Shown here in pieces: positions 25,376 to 38,036 of a DNA stretch of 64,000 nt (the stretch's first letter is position 1; each line of letters starts with the position of its first letter). Under the pieces are notes generated by a model. The model was not told the origin of the DNA. It ran no database searches and saw nothing but the letters and a program-made list of their open reading frames with translations. The stretch lies in assembly GCA_030248225.1 (NCBI GenBank), contig JASANE010001732.1, positions 17,408 through 81,407 on the forward strand, in the 5' to 3' direction. A program made the translations under genes and the position numbers. This DNA is from Trileptium ribeirensis. Taxonomy: Eukaryota > Nematoda > Enoplea > Enoplida > Thoracostomopsidae.

Positions 25376-25834
25376 TTTTGTCTGCTTTAAAAATATTAAT
25401 ACATTGCTTTAAGCACATGACTGACAGTAACCTAAATTCTAATTTACCATATGAATACTTATTGACCGTTGTTAATAATACGCCACGTACCGTAATCTAA
25501 CAAGGTGGTAGCGCTGACACCGGAAATGGAACCGGGTCGCCAATTTATGACCCGATTCCCCAGTGACCACGTCTTGATACTGACCGAAAAGCTCAGTGAC
25601 CCGGCGACCAGATTACAATAGCGACCCAGCGACAAAGCTACCTTCCAAAGCAGCCGATGTATAATAATACTGCGTACACTTCAAAGAACAAGTATCGGAA
25701 AGGCTAATATAAGCGGAATCCCTACTTGAGGATCCACTATTTTACAGACGGATTAAGATTGCATTATTTTTAGGTTCTTTCTAGCCAAAACCTACAATCC
25801 TTGACAAAAGTTAATGTTGGAGTCGCAGTGGCTT

Positions 25835-25995
25835 CGCAAACACTTCAAAAATGGAGGGGACAGGAAAAAAGTGGAGCGTGCCAGTCGCTGACATTCATTT
25901 TGTTATAACCCAATCAGTTAGTTTTTTCATGTTTGTCTGTAAAAGTAGAAAGGGAAGACCCCTCTGTCCATGCCTCTTGCGACACCCCAGCAACT
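25835..25995 (+). repeat. Dispersed repeat family B, copy 2
   Basis: Same block order and orientation as 915-1110, with scattered substitutions. Together they indicate an old interspersed repeat of at least about 160-200 bp. Confidence 0.55.
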
Positions 25996-25999
25996 GACA

Positions 26000-27381
26000 T
26001 GTAAGACATTTAGAAATGTCTTGGATGTTTTTTACCATCACTTGAAGTCGTTTGTACACTAGTTGCATGAGAGCTTAGAAGTACTTGCATGTGAAGTGTA
26101 AGTAAGAAAGAAAACTTGTTACGCGTCCAAGGCTGTAAATTCTTATTCCACACTGTTCGGCATGAAGTGCCCAGCAAAGCAGGCCAACGCCCTTTTGCTA
26201 ACATTCCAACGTTTTGATTTTCCTCTTTAGCAATGGAATCCAAATGTCAGTATTTCGTTTACCAGCACTAGGTTACCTCTTCTGATAAACATTGTTTCTC
26301 TGCGGAAGAACCGTGTAGACAAGAGGAACGCAAAAGCTCTGTTTTATTGTTTTCAGTACTTCCGTTTGCAATAGAATTACTGCTATTTGCTGAAGAGCGT
26401 GCTTCCGGAATATAAATCAGACCTGGTCAGCACCGGGCCATACACCGTTACCAGGCGCCCAGATGACAGCGGTGTTATGAAATCACAAGGTGTCGTGGCG
26501 AACTGGTGACCAGGTATATCTTTGGTTTACAATAGCAAACCTGTGTTGAACAATGATCGTTTCTTAATGGACACGTTTAGCTATGACTAACTAAACTAAT
26601 GTTTTTTAGAATCTTTTTAGATTTACCAAGGTATCATTAGAATCTATTGGAAACTATCGATTTTTTTATTCTAAACACATCTCATATACCTATTATTTAT
26701 ACTGTTATATACTGCATGGAAGAGTACAAACATTTTTATTTACTGTAGAGTTGCCGTTACAAAAAACATTCAAATATTAGTAAAGTTTAAAACTAGTGTG
26801 GGCAGTAATGATGCAGATTTACTTGACACAAAAATACAACTTAAGACAAAACACAAAAAATACATTTGCTTTACACAGAAACTAAAGCGTTTAACAAATA
26901 TATATTAACATTATACGACGAGCTAAACATATATACTTGTCAAATAATGCCCACGCTATACAATTCGAGAGCAGCCGAGTTCAATGCTCCGTTTTACTGT
27001 CGGATTTTTTCCGCGAAAGAAGTTTCCTAAGTCACGCAATATTTGCTACTTAAAATTACACACCAATCAGATGATTAATGCCATATCAAGCTGCTACATG
27101 CACCCGCAAGCATGCCCAGTGTGTTTGTTTCCTCGTTCCACATTGGATATGAACATGCCTAAAACTTTTGCTAAAAACCACTACATTAAACTAGTCACAC
27201 AAGAGCTACTGTTTTAGTGGCAAACTGATATACTTAATGCAACGCATTCACAGCGCGATTAGCGCACGCTATCTTGGGCTCACGGGCGGCAATCTCGTGG
27301 GCGTGGGTGGGGTAGCACCATTTGTTCATTTACGCGCAATTTACTATTTTTTGAAATTTTGATATATGCATAATTTACATT
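26000..27381. other. No gene recognised
   Basis: Short open frames only (for example minus 26243-26010), with no family resemblance or supporting splice sites. GC-richer CCGGG patches near 25.5-25.6 and 26.4-26.5 kb look transposon-derived but could not be delimited. Confidence 0.4.
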
Positions 27382-27763
27382 AATTTACGCAGAGGTGTGC
27401 GGGTGCAGAAATTAGTGAGCCCGCGGGTACCCGCGCAGATCAAAAGGCTGTCCACCGCTACTAGGTCCGTACATGCGGGCTCATTACGATTTTGCCGGCC
27501 TGCGAGGCCCTCAAGTTATTGAATCCTTAATGACTCAACATATTTATCGCTTTGCGTTTTAAAGCCATTCTAATCTTGTTAACTTTTTATAGAGGATTTT
27601 TCGCCAGGGATCTCTCGCTGCCCGGGCTGCACGCCAAGGACGTGATCCGCTTTCACAGCCCACCTTTCTACTGCCCAACCAACCACCCAAATGGAAGTTC
27701 GCCGGCACTCAGGGAGGCTGCCCGCCCAGCCTTGCCAGGGAGGAATTTGTAGCGTCTTAATGT

Positions 27764-27791
27764 AACAGGACCGTTCTGGTCTGTTACATTG
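27764..27791 (+). other. TGTAACAG...CTGTTACA hairpin inside the large hAT-type element
   Basis: An inverted repeat, AATGTAACAG facing CTGTTACATT with a short interior that also pairs (GACC/GGTC). A similar hairpin (CAACAGGCC...GGCCCTGTTACA) lies outside the element at about 35.17 kb. TGT...ACA ends suggest LTR termini, but no LTR pair could be matched. Confidence 0.5.
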
Positions 27792-27849
27792 GCCCTAGCT
27801 CTCATCAAGGTCCGTTAAGGACTCAACAAAGCCCGAAAGGCTGAGAACT

Positions 27850-27931
27850 AGCGTTCTGACGCGATTCGATTCCATGTACCCATCGGGTCCAGCGTTCTGA
27901 CGAGATCCGATTCAATGTACCAATCGAGTAA
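27850..27931 (+). repeat. 41-bp imperfect tandem repeat inside the large hAT-type element
   Basis: Two copies, starting at 27850 and 27891 with AGCGTTCTGACG.GAT.CGATT, followed by ATGTACC.ATCG.GT. About seven differences. Confidence 0.75.
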
Positions 27932-30900
27932 ACTTGATCCCTGTAGCGCCATGGATCCGTATTGCTTGTATGATCTTGTCCGTTGTTATGCTGTATGAAA
28001 TCGTAACTGTCTTTCACATCGCTATGATTGTCCGCTGTAGATGTCATGCTTTCTTTTGTAGTTGTGCGCATGTCGAGTTTAGGAGACGTATCATAGGACG
28101 AGAAAATCGCAATACCGCTGAATTGAACCAATCATAGGTAAATTTTAGGATTTATAGAGACTTCGATCAGGTCAGAATTTCTGGAGTACATTCTTAAGCA
28201 TGTAATATCAAAATCACGAGCGACCGGGAATAGGAGGCCTCGCGGCCGCTCGCCATGCATCGAACGACGAACAGCACCGAGGTTAACCAAAACTTCTCCC
28301 CATGGTTACGCTTAAAGGAAAACAACGGCAAACGCGAAACAACAAATTTCGATTTTGGTAAACGAATGAACTGGACGCGACCTCAACGAGCCGTTCCCGG
28401 TTACCGCTCCGGAATTCGAAGTAGTGCTCCGAATATTTTTCGGTGCAGAATTCACGGGGCTTTAAGGCGAGGTCCCTTGGAATAAAATCGGTTCATAGGT
28501 TATTGAGTTATATTAATAATTTCATTTCTTACTCGTCGAAACAACCGCTGCCTACGCTAGGTAGGGTTGTTGTCATCACTGGATTGCATCATTTTTCTAT
28601 GTCGCAAATATCTTTCGGCCCCTAATGCCTTTCAAAATCTAAAGCGAAACTTAGACCGTTCCGACTCTGACCCAAAATACCTTGTCTTATTTGCTACGGC
28701 TACAATACGAACCGATTTGGGCCAAATCGCCTCCGAATCAACGCCATCGTCGAGTTTATAACTCTTTACGATTTTCCATGGAATGTACGGAATGCATGAA
28801 TTTCCAAGGGTGTATTCTACCCGCGGCCTCGGGCAGGGACCCGTCCCGCAGCGCGTTCCCCATTGAAAAGCCTGCAAAGCTTGCATGACCTGATGAAATT
28901 TCGTAGTTGGCATAAACACAAACACCTAGACTGATAGGTAAACGTGCAATGTTCACCTGTCGGCATGTGATTTCCATGAAGATTGGGTTTGGGGTTGTTT
29001 GCACATTATAAGTAGAAGCGTCGGCATATCGTTAGTTACTGTGAAGAACGTAGGGATAGAGTGGTATGCGACGAAAAGAAACACATACCATAGACCATCA
29101 TGTCAAACTGCAATGTTTGCACAGTGAGACATGGAAAATATGAGGATCAGTAAATGAAATTGGGTCGGTGTTCATGCGGAAATCTTCAATTTGACTGTAA
29201 TTCCGTGTTCAGACTCTATACTTTTAATAATTATATTTAATAAGTTTAATGATAATATTCGTTACTTTTGGAGTTAAAATCGCTTTGACGTGAGAACGTT
29301 TGGCTCGCCAGACGTAAACAAAAATATTGAAGTCAAGGAAACAATGGGCGAAATTTCAAGCTTCGCCCCATTTTGTCAGATGGTCTTCTATTGTCTGCCC
29401 CTCTCTCCAAAGCAACCCCGGGTTTACGGTAAGCGACAAATTCCGAAGTTTTTAAACTTTTTCAATTGGCGATCGGAAAGATTATACGAAATGGAGGCCG
29501 GTGGAAAATTGTTCATGACTGGATCGCGTCATATCACCTATCTTAAAGTATAGGCAAAATTTTCGAGGTCGGACGTGATGTCCGACTTCTTGGAATCAGT
29601 TTGACTTCGACGCCGCGGAGTTCGGTCGACATTACTGACCAACTCCATGGCCATAGCTAGTACTATCATCGACGTGTGTTGTTGTTTTCTAGCATGGGTT
29701 TTCGATCGAAGGACGTTGGAGAGGAATCCACATGGCGTCCAGTGCCATGAGAAGGGGTACGAGATGGTGCTGCCCGACTGGGATTCGAAGCGTAAGTATG
29801 GGTATGGGAAAATAGGACAAACAGAAGGGGGTTTATTTTCTCCAAGGTTGGGTGTGCATAGGTCGAATACTTGCAAACATCATCCACAAAATTGTTGAGT
29901 ATGATAGTAGCAAATATGTAACCCCGTGAGTTGATTTTCCGTCCGCTGTATAGCACTACCTAGTTCTAGAATAGCTACGCAAATTGTCCTTCCAGGAAGT
30001 ACCAACATTTCGGTCGAAAGTTCTGAGCGAATCTCAGGTAGGGAAACTTTGGTCGAAGTCTCTCTGGTGTCCCGTGCTACGGATCCAAATTTCAGGCCTA
30101 TTGAACTGAGTTAAGGTGTAAAGAATTTTTCCCTGAGATGATCACGGTTACAAATTTGATAGGAAACGAAATTGGTTAGGGCAACTATCTGCTGGGATTA
30201 TTGCGAAAATGAAACGTGTATAAAATTTATTCATCTTAGTAGAACATTCGGCGCCGGGACCGCGATCGGGACAGAATGAATCACGTTTTCGGTAAAGGGC
30301 CAGGGCCTTGCAGGCCCTGCTCTGTCCTGGTGGGTAAAGTTATATTTGTTTGTTAGAAGAGTTAAAAAATTTGGGTAGTATTGCCCGGCGATTGAGCCGA
30401 AATGTGACCTCCTGGCCAAGGTCTAAACACAAAATTTTAAGGATTGATTAAGCTTGAGTAACTTGCTTTGGGGTTCAACTCTGGTGCTCCCGCGCCGGAT
30501 CTTTCTATCAAATGCTTATTTGCTTCCATGACACTTTCTTTTTGTATGATAATTATTATTCATTATAAGAATGTAATCTGTTCTATACATGCGATCGTTA
30601 ATACCTGTTTGTGCATATTTTGCTCCAGTTCGGATTTATAGGCTGAAATCAACGTTCTGAGGATCAAATTACTTATATTTTGCTAAGTGACTAAAATACT
30701 GGCAGGACAACAGGAACAAACTTGCCAATAGGATCGGTTGAAAGTGCTAAATTTTAGTTCTCCTCCCGAAACTTGATAGGCTTTAGTCGTTAGTGCGTTC
30801 TGCCCATCGGCTCGACAGCCGGGAAGGCAAATACTCTCATGATTTACGTAGGACATTGTACCCCCGTCTTCGCCCAGGCGACGAAAGCTGACTTATTCCA

Positions 30901-31969
30901 TCTTATCCGCACCACAGCAAAACGATCGGAACAAGTCGCCGGATACTGAGCCCTAAATAATCGCCACCATTTAAAATTTACCCAAGACTCCGCACGAATC
31001 GAGACGATATAAAAAGGGAGATGGCACCAGCCTTTCACCCGATCTTCGAGAGCTCGTAACTATCCAGAAGCGTGAAATTTCTCGCTCCGGCTGAATGAAC
31101 GCACCACGATACAGGTTCACGCGAGTGTCGCGATTCAACCCTTCGTGTACCGTGGCACGAACCCCCAGTCGCACTTTTACTCATAAATCTGAAACACAGG
31201 ATAGCAATATTAAATTGCCCCGTTTCGTTTAGTACATAAACAACAGAAAAGATATGGTGTAAGTGAAGAAATGCTCTAATCCCCTAAGAATGTTCCCCAA
31301 AAGAGCAAAACATCCCAGGACGTCGACCCGAACAAAAATGGGCGCGTCCATGGATCCAGCCCTCCCAAGCGCCGGCTCAAGGGAAAGTTAGAGTAGAAAT
31401 ATCCATGTTTGTGGTTCAGTGGATCAGCTCTCGCCGCGAGGCATTATACGAGGTGATCAACACGTTTCCGAGACACTAGAGTATCCTTGAGGAATTTTCC
31501 TAGAATCGCGGGATCGAAGTATCGAATTGACCACAGTTGAGCCATCGACGTCCGCAATCAGCCAATCTCGACGAACCCTCAAAGATCGCCCGACCCGATA
31601 ACCCCAAGATATTTGACCTTTATTACCGGTTACCTGTTCGCCGTTATGTCGATTATGTATATAACCATTTACAGTCAGCAACCAACAGGATGGTCGAGTG
31701 GTTAATACATATATACTTCACGGAAATTTGAAATTGGTCATGTAGCATCGAAGCCCCGCTAAGAAGAAATATCAGGTTCCTGTTGCAGTTTTTGGTCCTC
31801 GTCAAAGAGTATCGCTCAGAGAGAAAAAATCTTCTGAACCCTAAGGGCCACATTCTAGACTTCCGGATACCGGACGAAGCGAACGCCAGCGACACGCAAA
31901 CTTTGGACATTGACCAAATGACATACAATCAAATTCCCCTAAGGTGCTACTTAATCTAGGATAGTGGTC

Positions 31970-32230
31970 AAATTTTCTCTTAAAATTCACAGGCCGGTGA
32001 CGTTCCGCGACCGGTCAAAAATTGCTACACGACATGAAATAATTAGCGAAACTCAATGTGAACACTCGGAAGCGGTTGAAGGTCGAGGGATGTCGAATTA
32101 CGTAAAGTTTGATGTAAATATTAAACTCACAGGATCACATCCCATCAAGAGTAGTGGTCACGTTCGTCTTAAGTTCCACAGGTCTTAGACATGCTCCGAC
32201 CGTCCAGAAATTGCAAAACGATTTGTTATC
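31970..32230 (+). repeat. Diverged internal duplication of about 185-bp period
   Basis: AGTGGTCAAATTTTCTCTTA... at about 31.97 kb and AGTGGTCACGTTCGTCTTAA... at about 32.15 kb share ordered blocks: TCTTAA, ATTCACAGG-like, TCCG..CCG.TC and AAATTGC.A.ACGA. It may be an old tandem duplication within the element. Confidence 0.45.
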
Positions 32231-34141
32231 GAATACGGTAGTCTGCAACCGAGTGGTGCTGAACACTGTAGAGAGACCGAAATTTACTAATTTCACTAAA
32301 CTATCGTGTTGACGGTATAAGGCTTTGTTTGGTGCCCCGTGGTCATTCTTTATACGGTTACTCGTGTGCATAGTTCCTTCTTGGTAGAGCAACTTCGATT
32401 AAATCTTTTGTGACTGAGTGCATGCGCAATTAAGGATCAGCTCAACTCCAATCCAAAAGCAAGACCTACTCAGCTACGAGAGCGAAAGTACTGTTGGACC
32501 TGTCAAGCCGGAGTGAGAAGCTCTCATAGCAGCGAATTCATGTTCAATGGAAGGTACAGACTATAGAATGGTGCAACCGTCGCCGTTTTAATCGTCGCTT
32601 TAGTTTAAGCCCACGCTTCGGTAGTCTCCACTCACTCGCTAGCAGAAACCACATTCTTTAATGCGCCGGATTGCACCATTGCAGAATCTGTGGCTCGAGA
32701 TGCATGTTGGATCAAATACACCATACAAACGTACGATTTGTCAGACACACAAGGATACTAACCGTGACAGTTGTTTGTTATTCGAATCTGAAATCTGGAG
32801 TACCCACCGTGCCCACTGTATTAGTTATATAGCCGTCCGGCAACCTGGAATCTTATTAGGGAAGTATATTTCATACAATACTGGTTGAGTATTAAATCGA
32901 ATTTCCGTAAAAGGGTTCGTTAAGCCTACCAATTTTCAAACTAAGGAGTAGACTAATTCATGATATGTTGTAATATTTGTACCATACGTGATGTCGTATT
33001 GTTACCGTCATGCATACTCTCTATGTTATTGTTATTGTCCGTTATTTTTGGCGTGCACCTTGTCCGTCTCAGATCGCTGCATCCACAGCAAACAATACTC
33101 CCCAATTTCTATTATGACTTTAAGCTCCGTGTCCTTCGTCTTCAGCTCGAGTTACTTTTAAAACCTTAAGGACCAAGAGGGTCCCATCGGGCCAGCTTTA
33201 CAGTTATTTCGGTACCCCCACTGTAGGGAAAATGGGACGCGTCAATTTTGCTACTTGTACTTGTCCTATCAGCGTTATCATATGAAGTTTCTACAAGTAT
33301 CCTGTAAAGTGTTCTTTTTATCGTACCATTTGTTACCATACCGTGCCTATGTACATATCTTCAAATAAATACAAGAGAAAATCAAAACGGGTTTTCTATC
33401 GTTTGTTTTCTGGCAGCGGTTATATGTTGTAAATGTTTCGTCCTGTCCGTTGACCAGCGTCCCGCGCCGAGGCCTGCAGGAGTCAAGCCTCGACGTGTGC
33501 CGTTTGTCTCCGATACTAACTCAAAGCACAAAGGAAAACACGAAAAGAAGCGAGAACAAGGTCAAACAAAATTGTAAAACTTATCACGCTCGTGCGAAAC
33601 TATTACTGCTAAAAAATCCGAAATTTACTCAATCAACTTATTCACGTCGCTAAGCAATCGATTATTGAACCGCAACCAAATTATCAATTTGGACTACTAA
33701 TCCGACGATAAACCTTCAGGGAACTGTCGGAACCCTGTGGTGGCCACATTGGTCAAACCTTTTCCTTCACCAGCTATATATTGAACAATGTGATATTTGG
33801 CTTTGGGAGTAGCACACGGTTGAACCTATTGTTAACAATGTGACGCACGACCCACACCAGTCGACACACGACTCACCGTGACCAGCATGACGCGCGAACG
33901 ACCCACTGACTCACCCTCCATTTCTGGTCGCGAAGCAAAATGTTTAACACCATAGGTGCTTATTCTTGCAAGGGAGTATTGCTCGGTACCCGGAATTGTG
34001 CTAAATATTTTGTGATTACTTCCTGGAAGCTGTGAGTAGTTGCGGGTTACCCGCGAATAGCGGTCTCAACATTTCAGCCCGAACCCGGTCTGCCCGCTTG
34101 CACCGCAAGTACCCGTACCCGGGCACACCTCTGAATTTACG

Positions 34142-37100
34142 TGTATCAAGCACACACTCTTTGGACTAAAAAACAGCTGCTTCCGAGTAATTGACCCGTA
34201 CTGGTGAATGATTAATATTTCGAGATTTCGAGGGAACACTCTGAGTACTTTCCGGTACAGAATTTTGTAGTCTTGTCAATGACACTAAAACAAATGAAAC
34301 AGATTAAGAACCTTTCAGGTAATCTTAAGATTAATTATACTAAATCGTAGGAACAGTCATCACTTAACGCCAAGTTTGGCTGTTTGTGTTATTTTAATAC
34401 TGATATACATACAGTGGATAATAGTCGCACCTAGACAACATGTTTGTTTTATCCGTTTTAAGCCTTCTGTTTACGTGTGGTTATCCAGACGTTCAAAAGA
34501 TCGAAACAGTTCTAATCTCAAATATTAATTATTGAAAGTATAATATTAAAATATTATTAATATACAAATACTGAGTCTGTTGTCCACTTGTGAGCCCCGA
34601 CCCAAATCTAACACCAAAATTTTTATAGAACACACGAACCGTCGTGCAAACATTGCACGTTTATATGTGGGTTATGTAATTTACTATGGAACCCATGAAT
34701 CAACGTGCAAACATTGCACGTTTATATGTAAGTTTGACGGCTGAGATCGACTGTCTACCAAAGGGTTCATGCCGTCGAATACTCATACTCATGCTATTCT
34801 CACCACGTTCCCACGTGCGAACATTACATATATACATATCGGACTACGCGTTGTATTTATCTCCGATTTCGAAGTTTCATGAGACTGCGGCTGCCTCCTG
34901 GACATCCTAAGGGGGAACGCGTCGCCGGACCCTCCATAAAGCACTTAACACAAACGGTTAAGATTGCATACATAAAGCATATGGTATGATAATGGACAAA
35001 GAACAATCAAGGTGTACGCAGGCAATGCGAACCCATGGCGTTACGGGGTCGGGTTCACACGATGGGATATGGGGTCAACCCGTGTCGGGGCATTGAGCAT
35101 CATCCTTTTTGGCATCTCCTAGTTTACAGCGGTCGTTGATGAAAATGCGAGCCAACTCAACAGGCCGGAACGGCCCTGTTACACATAATGATAATATATA
35201 TAATGATATACGATAATAATAATAATGGTTATCTACTTGCTTTGCAGGTCTAATAAATTCAAAGCCTAATGCTATCTCATTCTAGCCTCCAGATGAAGGT
35301 GGATTTTAGAGGGGAATATGCACCCATCAGCAATGCAACAGCAAATTTTAGGTTAAGTATGTATATGCCTACAAGAAATCTAAAGCTATACATTGAGTGA
35401 GAACAAACGTGATTAAAATACTTAGAGTTACAAGATTCAATTACAGCGCTTGGATGAAACCGTGTACTGAGCGATTTTAGAAAATATTTGTTGATAATGC
35501 AGTTTCTGGAAAATTCACGGGAAATATGGGGGCTTATGAGGCATTATATCTCTCGTTAGATTAATTTTGAGCTATTCAAGACGTTGATATGCGAACACCG
35601 CTAGTAACACATCAAGACTAGCTCTGACTGTCAGTTGCTTACAAACAGAGACAATCTCTGCTACGACATACGAGCAGAGGACGTATATAGTAATTTGAAG
35701 GAGAGTTTTTAGATCAATTTGACGCCAGTGATTTCTCCACTGATCACTCCCTTCATTCCAACAGAAAAATAAGTCGAACTTTTTGGTAAATTGAAGGATA
35801 AGCAACTGGCGGTCTTCCTGAAGAAATTAAAATGTTGTCTACGTAAATGTTGGGTATTGAGAAATGCTGCAAATGATAGGAATGATATGATAATATATGA
35901 TAATATATGATCATATATGATATATGATAATGATATGATAATAAGCACCTAATATAGCGATATACTTGGATAATTGACTCATTCATGCTCGAGGTCCAAA
36001 GTCCAAGGGGGGGGGAGCAGAGTTTGCCAGGAATGGGAGGCCTTCTGCTTCTTAGGTTGGGTCAGCTTGTCGGGAGAGAGTTGATTCTTATGTGTTCGGT
36101 GAGGGTTGTATCAACGGTCTGGGGGTAGGAGCTTGACGAAATAGCAGAGTCAACGCTGGATAAAAAGACGCATTGACGCCCCATATTTATTAGATAAATA
36201 ATATGGCCACCGATCAGCGGTTAGAATTTCGGTTGCGGCCCGGAAAGGCTCCGCGCGCTGGCTGGGACCAGAAGGTCTACAGCTGATTACAAATTATCCG
36301 GGGAGAAATATTACAAATCCTCGCCGCAATGGTATCAATTTTCAACGGCCCGGAAATGTTGTAGTTTCAACCTATGCCAGAAAGGACCGACGTCGAGTTC
36401 TGACGGGCCTAGCTCACATCTAACAGGCCGAGTTTTCACATCCATTATCGAATCATTTTCGATTCTGTTCTCTGCATTGTCGAACTACAATGATTGTTTA
36501 ACATAACTGAAATTTAGTTTGTAACGCTGTGAAGGTATGCAAAAAAGTTGCCTGATATTAATTAAAATACAAGATACACATCGAGCAGCCATGCCGAAGC
36601 AAGGGTTCAGGGGCTACGCCCTGATGCCTCAGAACCTCTCTCGAGACTCTGGTCTATCCCACTGAGGGTATTCCCTAAAAGCTCCGCACGGACCACCATC
36701 CGAAGACACGCGGGAAGTTTTAACTAAATTTGTTAAAAATAGGATGAACAATAGTAAAAATGCGGGTACAAACGTTGGAAAACCTCCCTCCGCCCATGAG
36801 GTGCTTTACCCCCTCCAGTCGAGCGCCCCACCGCCGACCGCTACTACTCCCTGAGACCTCGGAGCGTCAGAACGTATGATATTGTTTAAATCAGCTTTGT
36901 GGTTATATCTTAAATAATTTTGTGTGGTCAACGTTTTAATCCGCGCCCCCGCAACACAAGATTTCGCAAGGTATCGAAGTTATCGTCACATTGTTTTTGG
37001 TGTTACGGAATTACGATGAATTTATCGATTGCTGAAAACTTGGTGCAACTGCATTACTTAGTATATACATTATTGATTGTTCGAATTATTATTTATCACA

Positions 37101-37338
37101 TGCCTGTTAGTCCATAGTTTCGCGAAAACATAGCTATATAGATTTAAACAGGGTTCAGTTTATGCATTTTTCAGTTTCTATTTGTTAGTGGTTGACCAGT
37201 CTACCAGAGGGGTTTCCGGTACAAACCCGTCCCAAATCCCCAAAATTTCTTAAAAACTCCGGGTTTAGCATAATTTCATTTATTATACCTCTCCCTCCTT
37301 CTGCGTCCGTGGGTTTTCTTTTCGTTTTGTTTTGTTTT
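34142..37338. other. No gene recognised; simple repeats
   Basis: Open frames are short and unsupported. A GATAATATAT/ATGATAT-rich microsatellite lies at about 35,876-35,943 and an AAT-rich run at about 35,190-35,225. A GC-rich patch at about 36.6-36.7 kb has no clear identity. Confidence 0.5.
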
Positions 37339-37393
37339 AATGCTAATTTCCATAATTAGCATTATTTTGAGTTAATAGCTAACATGTGTTAGC
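37339..37393 (+). other. Two adjacent perfect hairpins
   Basis: AATGCTAATT (37339-37348) pairs perfectly with AATTAGCATT (37354-37363), and GCTAACATGTGTTAGC at 37378-37393 is a perfect 16-bp palindrome. No terminator-type or RNA-gene context was recognised. Confidence 0.6.
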
Positions 37394-38036
37394 TTTTTCT
37401 GAGTTTGTTTTAGATAGTTTTAGGTGAGTTCTGATAGTGCGTGCGTAGAATCTTGAGTTGCTGGGGAAGTAATTGCTATATATTAGGCTGTTTTTCGGCA
37501 GGGACTTCCGCGTTTCCAGGTTTGCTTCTGAGGTAGTGTTACGACTACAAGCATTTAGACGGAATTTCGTTAGGAATGTTTTTAATTTTTATCGATTGTT
37601 ATGGCACGATTACATAGCTAATTCTTGATATTTATCTAAAACGCTTAGCGACAATTTCCGAGTTTACTGTACTGAATTTTACGGATTTACCTATGGTTTT
37701 TGGAGGTTTGCTGCTAGATTGGTAAATGCTATTGGATTAGATTTGAATTCAGTAGGACTGTGGTTGGCTGAACCAAATTAGTAACTGGAATCGAATAAAA
37801 GTTAACGTTGAGCCCAAGACATGCTACACAAATAGTTATGTATCAAGTTAATTTAATTTATTGCTAGTAATTTCCCGAATAAAATTTGAGACAGCAAGAT
37901 CGTAATTCAACCATAATTGTATTGGAAATAACGCGCCTAGCAAGCCGTCCGGATGCGGGAATGTTAACATGAGGTCGGTAACTATTGTAATTCTAAGACC
38001 ATAGGATAAGGTAATCAAATAAACGTACGGGTCTAG

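Larger units (their letters stand above)
27390..34133. mobile_element. Large hAT-type insertion (6.74 kb) with exact 8-bp TSD
   Basis: Left end CAGAGGTGTGCGGGTGC, right end the inverse (GCACACCTCTG); 11 terminal bases pair perfectly. The element is flanked by AATTTACG at 27382-27389 and 34134-34141, an exact 8-bp target duplication of hAT length. Subterminal GCGGGTACCCGCG (left) and GCGGGTAACCCGC (right) palindromes resemble hAT subterminal motifs. The interior is visibly GC-richer than the neighbouring DNA and contains only open frames under about 115 codons on either strand. No transposase motif was recognised, so it is either non-autonomous or too decayed to read. Confidence 0.85.

Noticed and set aside
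31681..31760. tRNA gene (GGATGGTCGAGTGGTTAAT resembles an A box)
   Set aside because: No B box or acceptor stem follows at the right distance.
27764..35200. LTR retrotransposon bounded by TGTAACAG and CTGTTACA hairpins
   Set aside because: No matching LTR pair, no gag/pol motifs between, and the second hairpin lies outside the well-defined 8-bp-TSD element.
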